Shown in pieces: positions 34,754-48,100 of a stretch of 64,000 nt of DNA (position 1 is the stretch's first letter; each line of letters starts with the position of its first letter). Origin of the DNA: Takakia lepidozioides (lineage: Eukaryota > Streptophyta > Takakiopsida > Takakiales > Takakiaceae). The notes beneath the pieces are model-generated. The model did not search any database, had not been told where the DNA came from, and saw nothing but the letters and a program-made list of their open reading frames with translations. The translations under genes and the position numbers were made by a program. The stretch spans positions 12,958,001 to 13,022,000 of the forward strand of contig CM060733.1 in the NCBI GenBank assembly GCA_030704615.1, read 5' to 3'.

Positions 34754-37700
34754 TAATATAGCATAATTTTGTGAGGTCTAGGAATTATATGGTCGTCAAC
34801 GCCCACATAAATCCACACACTTGATTATAGGTACATAATGAATGCACCAATACAATTCCAATTTTCCAAATGACATTGTTGGTATTCTCGCGAGAATAGG
34901 TCTACATTTGTCATCGGGTATAGGCTCCCTTCCTAATACCGCACCACTTTGTGCTCACGACCACTAAGCGTGACGTCTAAGCTCACGTTTAGTGGGTCAA
35001 GCATGAGCCTGGGTTCATAGGTTCATATGAGTAGGCTCATGACGTAGCTTCCCTCGAAGTCAGAGAGAAGAATAAGTTTGAGACGGATTGAAGTGATAAA
35101 ATGAAGCTAAAAAATTCCTCTTCATTAGTTGGGTATGCGATAGAAGTAATGATTTTTGAAGTAGGTGGATAGGGGTGTGAGGGGTTAAGACATAAGATCT
35201 TGTATTTGTTTGGCTTTCTAGTAAAGATAACGTAGATAATAAATGGGAATGGGCAGGTGAAGACTTATTTTGAGCGTTAGAGTTGCCACCAGGTGGAAGG
35301 TGTCTGCACTGATTGCTAAGGGAGAGAGGGGCGTCGGGCTGGGATTGAATGGGAGCATGTTGCATTTGGGGCTGGGACTGCTGCATTTTTGAGGAGCCTG
35401 CAAAATCTAGTCCGAGCCTTTTGGGTTGTATGTTGGCTGGATGTTTTTGTTGAGGCATTGCATCTCCAACCACTTGTTTTGCTCATTAGCTTCTGTTTCC
35501 AGAATTGCATGTAGAATGGTGAAGGCGTTGTGAACTGTATACCTTGATCTGATGAGAACCTTGTTGCTGGTCGGGAACTGGTTGTATGGGGTAGGTTTAA
35601 TCCATACACCTGCATGAGGAGTGCCTTGTGGTTGTAGTTTTTTTTTCTCAAACAGGGCCAGTATTTGAGTAGAAGAGCTTAGGTCTGCATTGAGGACTGG
35701 AAATTCTTTAATGTAGGATCCCCAAGTGATTGCAACCTGTGGATGCATTGTGTAGTGCGGGAGATTAGAGCCGATAAAGTTGTGTATTCTGTTGCGCATG
35801 GTAAGGATGGGGCTGTTGTCCATAGGACACTTTGCCATAAATGTTTGCACGTCATGCAATGTGATCCAGTGGGAGTCAAAGTTGATCCTGTCTCTTGCGG
35901 GGATAAGAAAGGAGGGAAGTGGTTCCCTGCGGAAGATAAGCGTTGCCTTAGGCTTCGATATCAGTTGCAACTTAGAGCAGCCTCTGCGTATGGAAGGTAT
36001 GCAGCTTGGAACAGATTTTAGCAATGACTGTGTTGTGGGCAATTGTTGTCCCCATTGGTAGATCTCGCAGAGTGGACTAGGGTCCAGGCCCCACTGGCAG
36101 CAACCCAGAGCTAGAGTCCTTTTGCAGCCTCATTGCGTATTTTCCCTTAATGTCCTTTTTTGTGGAATTGGCCTCTAGTAACATATGGTCAATAGGATCT
36201 CTTCTCTTCTTGCAAGCAACCGGGGAGGAGTTTGGTTGGCGAGAAGAAAAGTTCCATTCTGTAATGACCTGTGGTGGAGCCGAGATGTGTGAATCAAGTA
36301 GGGAAGATCAAGTTGTGAAGCATGTTTGGCAGAGACTCTTGGTTGAAGGAAGAATATCAAGGAGAGGAAGGGGAACCATCATCCCTGTTCGGAGAAGCTC
36401 TTTCATCTTTGCCTTTAGACAGTCTGCTTTTAGGTGGCCCATGTGTCCACAGAAGTAACAGACAGTAGAGGTGGTATCTTCAGTGAGCTTCACCAATAAG
36501 AAGTCGTTTTCTTCATCAATTGGCATTCATACAAACTCAGGAAGACTTGCGTCGTTGGGCATCATAACTACCTTTTTTGCAAATCTTGTTTCGTGCATCC
36601 TAAATACAATCCTGGCCTCTTTCCATGTGGGATCCTGTCGTAGCGATTAGTGCACATCTCCAGATCAAAAACTGTCAGGCATCCGAGGTAATAATTGAAA
36701 TGGTTACCAATGTCTGGGAGATTGAAAAGGTATCGGTCTTGGATTAGGCACCTATGATCCTGGTTCCCAAACTTTCCAGAGCTGCAGATCAAGGAAAAAT
36801 ATTGAATTGAATCCACTCAGGTGCGGGTTGAAGGAGAGGGTCATCTTAGCCACCTCTTTGGCTTCCAGAAGAATGGAGAAGAATTCTCATCCTGTAGTGT
36901 GACAGATTTGTTGTTTGAGATCCTTGAGCCTCCCAAGTGGCAAATACCTTCCCAATTCCGTGCAAAAGCCCTATCAACTTTCTTTCCTAGAAAGTGCAAC
37001 AGATTTCATCTTTCTTCGATGTACGAAATCCGGTTGTGTAGTTTAGCCCTAGTTTAGCAAAATCAACCTTGAGTAGCGGGTGATCTTTGCTCATTGCTAA
37101 TTGGAGCATGGAGATGTCGTCAAGAGAATCCTCGTGGCGTTCCACATTGTCTTGCAGGATGGAAGTAGCTGGCAAGTCTGAACCCATGAATTCATCATGG
37201 GGTGATGGGGGATGGGGGGCAGAGATCAGGCACGAAGAGACCACCTGAAATTTGCGTTGGATTGGGGCCCCCCTAAGTCCTTGACTTGAAGATTGGCTTG
37301 GTATGCGAGAAAAAAACATGTTCCAAAAGATGGTTGTGCCCGATGGGTGTTGGAAAATCTGTTAGGCCTAGCCTGACTGCGGATCCTCGCGCATTCTGAA
37401 GGGATCCAGGAGCCCCCATGACACTGGTGTGGTGCTTGACGAAGGCTTAGAATCGGGAAGCTTGGCCTTATATCACTCGGGATTGAGTAGGTAAACTGCA
37501 CGAGCTAAATGCTAATGCTAGGTGTAACTACTCCCGAGACCTGGCTGTCTGATTGAGCACAACAATGGAAAGATGACACAGAAGCCTAACGTCTGGAAAT
37601 GAAGCGTGATCTCTCAAAGTTGAGAAGCTGTAGAGCAACTAAAGGAGTGTCAATGAGATTTGAAACCGAACTCGGAACTGGTGGTGATACTGCCAAAGGT

Positions 37701-40700
37701 AACTGGAGTTAGGAGAGACGGTTGCAACATGACCCCATCATGGCAGTGGTAGCCGGTAGCCTTAATTACTATGGAACAAATATAGGCTAAGGAAAAAGCT
37801 TGAAACTTTGACAGTTGTAGCTGTCGAGAGAAAAGGATTTGAATAGTCTTCATGTATGGCGGCTGGGAGTAATGTGAGCACACTTATCATCAAGCTTAAA
37901 GTTAAGGCTTCAAGTTGGTCGGGGGGGGATGAAGGATGATCGTTCATCATGAGATAATCCAAGGGGTGGTTTTCTCTCTCAAGGAGAATGAAGTTTGACA
38001 GGGTAGGGTGTATTGGCAGTCAAAATGGAGCTTGTTATCACAAAAGCCCGGAAAACGCGGAGCCCCCCATTGCCCCTCCTTCGTTTTATATTTCAACCAA
38101 CCTCTTGAATGTGTCAACTTATAACCTAACAAACATAAAATCAAATTACAAATATTTCATAGCACCATTAGAAAAAGTTGAGTCTACAAATGTTTTATTC
38201 CACAACTATCCAATAGATGACACAATTTTAAGTGGTTAAGGCACAAGCCACCTTACAAGTTACAAGTGGTTGTGGTTTTAGAATTAAACCACACTATAGG
38301 TGTACGTTGTCATTTGTCATAGCTACCAACCTATATATTATAGTCACTAAGTCAACCAGCTACCTAATTTGTAGATAATACCACAGTTGTTATTAGAAGG
38401 TGTACACCTTTCAAATATATGACAGTAGCCCTTGCGCCTTTGGGCTGAAGTGACACCATTATTTATATTTGCTTTGGTAAGAGTCATTTTTTAGTATTTT
38501 TATGTCACATATTCACATATACATAATACATGTATAGTAGTTTTAATGACTAGGGGACTCGGTCACTTGCCAATTTATATGACTAATAGTCATAGAGATG
38601 AGATCATAGAAACTCAATTGCTTTGTTATTATATAATTTTACAATTATAAGCTGAAAAGTAATCAACGTCATTACTCATAACATTTAAAAGATAATTTTA
38701 ATAAATATTTAATGCATTATAATTATACATTAAGAATAAATACTCGTATTATTATAAATGATAGTTTGTTTAGTCGTTGTTAAATGTTCAGTGTTAGGAT
38801 TGTAATATGAAATTATCTGAAAAACAAAATTGGTAATGACGTAATGACCACATATTAATAATTGACTTATATTTTTTTATAATAAAATTTTGGAGCTATT
38901 TCAGAGAAATGACATGGTTTTGAATATACAACTTTTTTTTTACTCAGCTGGCTATAAAATGAGGATCATTGAATCATTAGACTGTACATGCACTGGGATG
39001 TAAAGACCAGACCAGTTTGGTTTCAATAATGCTATACTCAAAGAGATACCAAACCAGGTTGGTATAGACCAGTTGAGCGGGTACGATACACTGGGTATAC
39101 GATTTACCTGGGTATACCCGGAGGGTATATCCGGGTAAGGTTACCCATATATACCCGGACCAGCAGGTTTTGTTTACCCGGACCTCGTTATGAAGGGTAT
39201 CATTTATGTTTAGGGTAAATCATCAGCATTTACCCGTTCCTTGGGCGGGAATGTTTTTCTTGGCGGGTATTGGACTCCGGGTTTAGGCTTGCTGACCTAT
39301 GGTCGTGGGCCCAGGGCTGCCTTCATTCCATTGCAGTTAAATGTATCTCAAGGACTGATCCCAAGTCCCAAAGCATTAAATAGGTACTAGCCCGGTTTTC
39401 TAGGCTGCTTCACTTTTGAAGCTTAGTATCTTAACATTGATTTATTATGCTCAAGTTATATTTTGAAATATATTCAATTTTAATTTCTTCTGATTAGAAT
39501 CTCATTGGTTTATATTGGCTATATTGCCAATTCATCTGAAATCCTTAGGGAAATTGCCATTTACCCTACCCTTACCCTACCTAAACTTATACTTATTTGG
39601 TGGGTAATACCAAATTACCTGGACCCGTTAAATAACCTTACCCCTCATGTTATATTTTGAGAGTACCGGGTTATACCCTGAACCGGTGTGTTCTACAAAT
39701 GTGCATTACCTGGAACCGACCCTCATTGTCCATTTGAAAAATAATGATACCCTGACCCGGCGGGTAAATCTTTTCTCAAAATTCAGGTTACCCTTACCCT
39801 GAGGATAAATAAAAATTCAATGCCCGCTCAACACCGGTATAGACTTATATATATCAGTTGCCATACCTATACTTCCTCATTGTCTTTTTTATTTGCTCTG
39901 GTATGAGTATTCTACTAATGATATTAGTATTATATAATTACCTTATATAATTATATATGTATTATCTGTATATTATATTCATAATGGACTTTACAAAGTT
40001 TTTTATTCCGCTGGAGACTTTATATAAATTGATAAAATTTTAATTAAAAATGGCACTTGAATGATACCAGTATTGATACCTGAGACCAGCTAGTATTGTG
40101 AGTATGATATTCAGTACTCATATCAATATCTAGACAAAATACATGTGCCATTACAATACCAGATTAGTATGAAGATTTTGTAAAACCTTTAGTACTCGTA
40201 TTGGTCTGTGTGCTAAATGATACCAAACCAACTTGGTCTGGACTCCTTTTTTTATTTTTATTTATTTTTATTTTTAAATTTAAAATAGTCAGTAGAAGGT
40301 GTATAACTTGACAAACCTTCAAAAAAATGATAAAGGCAAAAAACATTATTAGAGAAGACACATAATAATTTGCAAGAGGATGCACATTGTTTTTTGTTCT
40401 TGAAAATGGTTATTTTATCTTATATAACTCATTATTAATTAGGATGTGAGTAAAACTAGCCATGATGTTGATTTTCTTAGATTGATTTGCCTCTTAAACT
40501 TTTCCACAATAGAGAGGAACTAAACCAATAAGACAACATTGTTAGGGTTACATAAGCATTCTAAAATGGATTTGGTCCACGAGGTTGGTTAATCAAGTAT
40601 GCTCATGTACTCACTTGGGGTAGATGAGCACAGTGGAATATTTCAGAAAATATTCCCATAACATCATAAAATGACGTCATTGTGAATGTGCTCATGTTGA

Positions 40701-42143
40701 AAAAAAAACAACAACGATACAATTGAAACTTGTATGAAATATTTTCAAAAGATAGTTTTATGATTTTTTTATTGGATAAAAAACAACGGGCATGGTATTC
40801 ATCATATTGATAAATTATGTCATCAAAAATGGATGAAATAACCTTGCTAGCAAATGTGTATTCTTGCACATACACTATAGGTGATTTACAGTCCAAAAGA
40901 ATGGGGACCTATATGCACGATTGATAAATAAATAATAAAAATTATATGTTAATAGAATAACCCAGGTTAGCATTGTTTGCGTGTTTGGTCACTATAGAGT
41001 ATCTCCCATTGGTCCACCGTGCAAAAACACTGCCACTGCCCATAAAATTTCCAATTAATCTACTAGTGGTGAGAGATAGCAGCCTTGTTCATCGTTCGGG
41101 GAATGAACTTTGTAAGCAAACTAGCAAATGATCCGCCAGAATTTTTGAGATTTGTACATGAAAATTGTAGATTTGGCACCAATAAGGTTGCTTTGACAAT
41201 TGGTACAGTACAGGTTAGGCTTGGGTTTGGTTTGCCAACAACTAAAAGTACATGATGATGTTGAACGTAATCGTGATCCAAATTTCAAACCAACAAAAAT
41301 ATAAATTTATTCCGCACCTGCCACCGACCCTAGATGAAAAGAACAAGATATTAAGGTTGAATCCAGTGTTGGGTGGTTCTTGCATTTGTGAAGGAACCTT
41401 CGGTTCCGGTTCCACAATTATTTCAAGAGACGGTTCCGGATCCGGTTCCGGTTTTTTTTTATTGAGCCGGTTCCGGATCCAACTTTTAAACATGGGGGCG
41501 GTTCCGGTTACCAGTTAGTTGCTGATAAAAACCACCGGTTTCCATTAGGTTCCAGTTCTATTTTTCATTTAATTAGATTTAAAATATTTTATCAGTCCGG
41601 TAGATTAAATAGCAATATATTCACCGGTGTTGGACTGGTATCGTATTTTGAACACACCAGGCTGGTATTGGTATATAGGCCTCCAGCCAATTGTGATACC
41701 AGGGAGATACTGGTATTGGCAAAAATCTGAGATTTGGAGTAAAAAAAAACTCATGGTATGTTAAATATTGAAAGGCCCACTTCTCATATAAATGTGTATA
41801 AGCATGCTTCTCATTGATTTTATTCCTCAAAGTATTCCTCAAGTTCCTCAAGGTATTGATACCTAGGTTTTCCTCACAAACATGGATATGGTACTGGTAT
41901 CAAGTACCAGATTTTCAACCACCTACCCGACTGGTAGGGTATCGTCCACAGTATTAGGAAGCAGATACCAGGCCAATACAAGTATATGCTAGGTAGTGGC
42001 CTGAGGTGATACCAGACTGGTCTGGTACTTCATACCAGTATACATACCAGTATTGATACCAGTTTCTTATTGGTATACCAGTCCAACACTGGTATTCACA
42101 TATTTGAACTAAAATCCAACAATTTTATTAGTTTTCACTAATA

Positions 42144-42178
<35 letters not shown>

Positions 42179-45100
42179 AAATAAACTGGTAGATGGGTAT
42201 GATTTTATGGGTTGAAATTACTATTCAGCTATCTGGCAACTATTGGCATCTTCTAACATTTTGATTAATGAACTTAGCCAGGATATCATGGAGTTGGAGA
42301 TTGAACCCAAGATCTCATGGCGTTGAAGCATTGAACATAGAATGTCATGGCCTTCAAGCATTGAACCCAGGATCTCATGGAGCTTGAGAGCATTAAAGAA
42401 GTTTTGCCATGGGGCCCACCAGCTCTCAAGGGTTATGCCCAAGGGCCCACCAAGGGTTCAAAATCCAGAACCTGTTTTTATCCCCGTGCGCCCCGGTTCT
42501 TCGGTTCTCACACCCAGCAAGAACCGCCGGTTCGGTTTCTGCGCCGATCCCCATTGGCAGGTTCCGGTTCCGGGTCAGGTTTTGCAGGAATGGGCCTGGT
42601 TCCGGTTAACCTGGACCTGAACCGGCGGTTAACCTGGGTCCAGGCGGGTAACCGCCCAACACTGGTTAAATCCTACAATACGCTAGCATAATATTCACTT
42701 TGGGTTTTATGCTCACCAAAAATTTGGTCTGCTCGCCCCACTCACCAACTATCAACACCCTCATTATGTGAAAATTGATTATATCCAATTACTCTCTCAA
42801 GTAGATTGGTTTGAGTAATATAATAGTGATGATACAATATATGTTAATAACTTGTTATGACTCGTTGCCCTATCCACTAAGAGTAGTATAATTTAGAACA
42901 GTAGACCAAAACCTACTTAACAAATAAGAAGATGGACAATGTAAAAGAAATGAATGGTGATGATGGGAACAAAGAGAATCCGTTCAATGATTTATATAGA
43001 GTACAACTCAACAATGGATGGATGTGTATTTACCAATCTAGTCAAACTTAAGTCCACCTAGTTTTAAAAGCAAAGTCGAATGACAAATAGAGCAGCATAG
43101 AAAACTAAAGTTTGTTTAAGACAACTAGTGGAAACAAAGACAAACAAATGTATAATTTCTTGTTCCATTGATCAACAAAAACTTATGCTATGTATGTAAA
43201 ATTAAAATTCAAGTTTGTTTTTTTATATAGTAAAAATGTAGACTGACATAAATTGCTTTCAATTTTCAAGCAGTATCTATATAGTATCTATATCCAATTG
43301 TGAGAGGTATAATTGAGGGTTTTTTGTAGTGCAATCTAGGCCGGCTGACTGCGCAATCTGCAAAGCGTGTGGGGAATTGGCCATTCCACAACCTTGTTTG
43401 TCTAATCAACGGAGTCAGGTATATTTATACAATTGTTACTTGATGTACAGGTGATTTTTACATTATGTTTGTTGAAGGATGTTGAGTTGTACTCAATTTG
43501 ATATCGAATAGTTTCCCATGCGTAGAACGATGTCTAAATTCAAACATATTGCAGTTTCTATTTAGACAACTTTTGGTCCTACACACATTGTAAAGTATAA
43601 AATGATGGCAATGTCATTATGTCGATTGTACATTTACACTATTGGGAAAAAAAAAGGGGGGGGAGGGCGGCGGGGGGAGTTTGTTTTAACGAAGCCTCGG
43701 TGTCGCCATAGCGACGTAGCAGGCTGCAGCGTCGCCAATGGCCACTTTTTGGAGGGGCGGGGGCGGGGGGGGGGGTAGCCCGGCAAAAAATGTGATCCAC
43801 AAGCGTCGTGTTTGCTACTCTTGGGCATCGTTCTCAAAATGTCGTTATTTTGCGACGCCCCGGAGTCGGTACCAGGCCGGAGTAGCAATGGCCTCTATAC
43901 GACGCGTCACTGTCATTGTCACCGCCGCTGTCGCAGAAAATTGCGATCCCCGGCGTCGCAATTTTAAAAAAAATAAAAAATATGTTTTATTTTTTTAAGA
44001 TAGAAAATGTCATTTTAAACTCCGGATTGTTGTGCGACCCAAAACGTCTTACATTAATAAACCTCGTTCGTCAATATTAAGTCTTCCATACTAATACATA
44101 GCATTGTGCTTAAAGATATTTGAACTCGCGACCTCTGTGTTAAAGTATCATTAATTAAGTCACTCTATAGTAACCAAGACTCCTCTAAAAGATTTGCATG
44201 CAATATTATGTATTGTTCAGTAATATATATATATATATATATATATAATCTTCATTTGCAATACCATAAAGTTACATAGTTGGGAGTATATCCCTGTCAT
44301 TTGCCCTCCTGCTCTCCCTTCCTTGCCATCTATCCTCTACCATCTCTGAACGTCATTTGCCATCCCTTTTTCTTTACACTTTGTCATACATCTCTATGTC
44401 ACATCCACATTGCGACCCCTGGGCTTCGCACAGTGTCGCAGCGCCATTGCAATTGTGGAGCTTTTTCGTCATAATTTCTTCTTCTTTTTAAATTGTATTT
44501 CGTATTGCAACCCCGGACATTAGTTACGCGACGCCCTTCCATCGTATCCTCAATTTTTTTGAAAAAAACACTTTGGCTCGTGACGTCTAGGTGTCGCAGC
44601 AGGGCCCAAGCAATGGACAGTGGACCTTTTAATACTGCGATGCCACGCCGACGCAAAGCGACAGTGCCATTAGATTGCGATGGTCGGGCGTCGCAACCTA
44701 GCCCACGATACCTCCGTCGCGGGCATTTTGAGGCCATGGGGGATGGGCGTCGCTAACCCCCCATTTTTGAAGTATATTATCATATTTTGGAGCCCTCTAT
44801 TTGGACTTTTGCAGAGATAAAACTCTTTAGAATTATAGTGAGAAAAAATACAAGTTTGAGAAAACAATTACGTGGTCAATGATATTGAGATTGCTCGTAA
44901 ACTCCACATTGTGTAATGTCATAGTTTCGATTTGGAGATGGAAACATATAATCAGTACATGGAATCTTCTAGATTGAAAATTTTGATTCTTAGAATTTGA
45001 TCTTGATCCTTGCAGGCTAGCTGCAATGAGTTTGTTGTAAAGTTGGAAGTTGAGCTTCAGCTTGCAAAGCAAGAAATTGCCATATTACGAGAGCAAGAGG

Positions 45101-48100
45101 TCATCTCTATACAGACAACTGAATCCTTCAATCGCCGCATCATAGAAGCTGAAAAGATGACAGCAAAGGTAGTGTCACGTGTGTCATATCTACATGATGT
45201 CTTGACAATTTTTCCACTGTGATATTTGTACTTCATTTAGCATTAAATATTAGATTCATATATTTTATAAAATTATCTATGATTGGTGTGCCAACGCGCA
45301 AATTGGTCTCACCGATCATTTGAATTTGGTTATTTGAACTGAGAACCCTAGAGATATGGATGGATGTTTAAGTCAGAAAGACCCAACTTTCAATATAATA
45401 CCACAATTTTTCTTTCTTTACAGCACTTTGCATGCTTCCCAAATTGATGATAGAACAGGTTGTGTAAGGGGTTTTTTCTGGTAGGCAGAGGAAGCTGTGG
45501 TTATGGAGCATGTCAAAGCGTTGGAGGTAGCTGCTCAGTGGAGAGAAAAAGATCTTGAGCAACAAAAAGTAGTAATCCATGAGGTCCAACAACGTGACCA
45601 GGAACACCAACATGTGCTTCAACAACTCGCCGCATTGCAGTAAGTCCATTTCATGTGCATTGTGATTGTCACTGAACAAAAAGTTATACTTCAACTCATC
45701 TTCACAATAAGAGCTTGGCGCGTCTAAATTCAACAACTTATCATTTAAATGTCAAAGAAATTAAAGGTAAAATAGATTTATAATTATTTTTTCGGTAACA
45801 GGGCTGAAATGCAAGTCTCACTCATAGGACAACAAACCGAACGTTGGAAACTGGAGGCAGAGCTTCACCAAGATATTGAGAACGCACATATGCAGCTACG
45901 AGTTACTCAAAACCAATGCTCCCATCTGAAAGAGCAAATCAACTCCACTATAGAACATGAGAAGAAATATCAAAATGAGATTCATCGATTTCAACTTGAT
46001 AATGAACATACTCAAGGGGAGTTGCGTGCGGCTCATGACAAGTGTGCTCTTTTTCAAGTATGATTGATGCACTGTTATTTAATATGTTGTAAATGTGTGT
46101 CTTATGTTTTAGGTGATTACGTTGTTTATTTATACTGTGAGTCCAATAATTTTAAACTTACAATATGTACGAGTTATAATAAAGTTGATCATCAAATCTA
46201 GCATAGATGTTTATTTGTTTTGAGGAAACTAAGAACATCTTCAATATAATGGAGTCACATTTATCTTCATGTATGCATAATGATGGATTGTATGCATTGA
46301 ACTTAAAGATTATTGTTTTCAATCCTCTAGTAGATCACATGAAAGAGCATATATATATATAAAGTAAAAGTATATATATATAGTCATGGCATATAACTCA
46401 AGTTATGGACTGATTTAACATATATTTGAGGATGGTTGTTCATGCATCATTGACATGGAGAAACCTAGACAAAGTCACACTGGATCTCCAAACAAAATAT
46501 TAAATAAACCAGCCTAGTGTATAATACATGATTTGACCCATCTTCAATATGGTTGATCTTGAAGAGTTTCAAATATTCTAAAAGTGAAAGTCCAAAATAT
46601 CATATATATTACAATATATTAACCAAGTGACTTTTATTTCAATATACGGTGATCCTCAATAATTGGTTCACATTCATTACGGTTAAAACTTACACATGAT
46701 GACAACCAAGTTAAGACAATTTGGGACCTTAAGTTTTTTACTCTTGAACAAATGACAGTATACAGTGCCCAATTTTGGTATTAGAATCCCACAAAAATGA
46801 CATACAATTATGTATGTAAATCAACATTGACGAGAATCGTGATGTTTTTAATACATGGTCCTAGTGTCCATCCAATCATGGGGACACAGTCTTATTGACT
46901 TTGTCTGTCCGTATTTTTTTTCTATCTTTGATTGATTTTATTTCCTTGATATTGTGCTTGTACAAAGTTCCTCAGCCTCTAGTTTAATGTGTGATGTATT
47001 GGTCAAGTTCAGCAAGAAATTGTTCAGCTCAAAGTGGCCAACGTCGCACTCCAACAAAATTTGGAGATAGTAAAACTAACATCGAAGGATGTTGTGAATG
47101 AGAACAAATTAAGTGCAATCATATCAGAGCGAATAGAGAATGCGAAAGAGACGGAAAACCTACTCAAACAACTTCATGGCTCTCAAGATGAATGTGCTCG
47201 ATTACAGGTCAGGGTACATCTCATTAGTTATAAGTTTGATATATATGTTTGACATCGCTCATACTTGTCCATATTTGATCAACAATTGATCTATCTTGTT
47301 ATCATGTAGTTTATTTTAACTTAAAATTATGAGTTCTTTTTTAGTACAAAATGACATATATATATATATATATATGAGACTATAGATAATAGATCATATT
47401 TGTTTATTGTTTGCTCTCTATCTTGCTCGGAAGGGAACACAAAGTTATACTTTCCATATTGTTTAGATGAGAGTTAATCACGTATATTGTCATGTTATAA
47501 CTTTAGGTTGTCTTAGAGGCGACAAGGGCACAAGAAAGACTTATCTCCGAGGAGTTGGCAAGCATAGTGGCTCGAGTCAATGATCCGGTGAGAGCAGCAA
47601 AAGAGCATAAGAAAATTAAGTTGACAGAACAGATGAATGATGCTCGGGATGAGATAAGTTGTCTACAAGACCGCGTCACATTACTACTTCAAGAGAACGT
47701 ACAACTAAAAACTACATCTAAATGTCTTGAAGAGAAGTCAAAGTTTGGGACAGAGTTGAAAGATGCTCAAGATGCAATCACCAACCTCCAGAACCGTGTT
47801 TCACACATTATTGACGACAAGTCATATCAAAGAGAAAAAGCAACAATGGTAGCACAACTTAAAGACGCTCAAGATGAAATTGCTGCTCTACAAGATCGCA
47901 TGACACAACTTCTTGAAGATAACAAACAATTGAAGTCTTCATTTGTCTCTCTTCAAGACAGGGCAAAGATGGCAGACAAATTGAAATATACTCAAGATTC
48001 AATCACTAGCTTACAGGAGCACATAACACAAATTATTGAGAACAAAGAAAGACGACAAAGAGAGAAGGCAAAGATGCTTGCACAACTTAAAGAAGCTCAA

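Larger units (their letters stand above)
30900..37600 (-). mobile_element. LINE (non-LTR retrotransposon), degraded
   Basis: Read on the minus strand: an ORF1-like region with a CCHC knuckle (37,500-35,060), an apurinic endonuclease domain (about 33,640-33,140), a reverse transcriptase segment (33,120-32,300) and a C-terminal zinc-finger-like end (31,725-30,917). This order is that of plant L1-type LINEs. Many stops and frameshifts, a large deletion between endonuclease and RT, and a MULE-like insertion at 33,899-35,055 make it non-functional. It lies antisense within the large intron of the coiled-coil gene. Its exact ends and any target duplication were not found. Confidence 0.8.

Noticed and set aside
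39540-39620. taccctacccttaccctacc as telomeric repeat
   Set aside because: It lies inside the hAT-like element, where TACCC words are subterminal repeats, and it is not the plant TTTAGGG repeat.
39009-40240. Outer inverted pair ccagaccagtttggttt / aaaccaacttggtctgg as another transposon
   Set aside because: The ends are imperfect and the flanking 8-9 bases do not match.
43310-43330. TTTTTTGTAGTG as right end of a CACTA element
   Set aside because: No CACTACA left end upstream and no 3-bp duplication found; kept only as a caution for exon 4.
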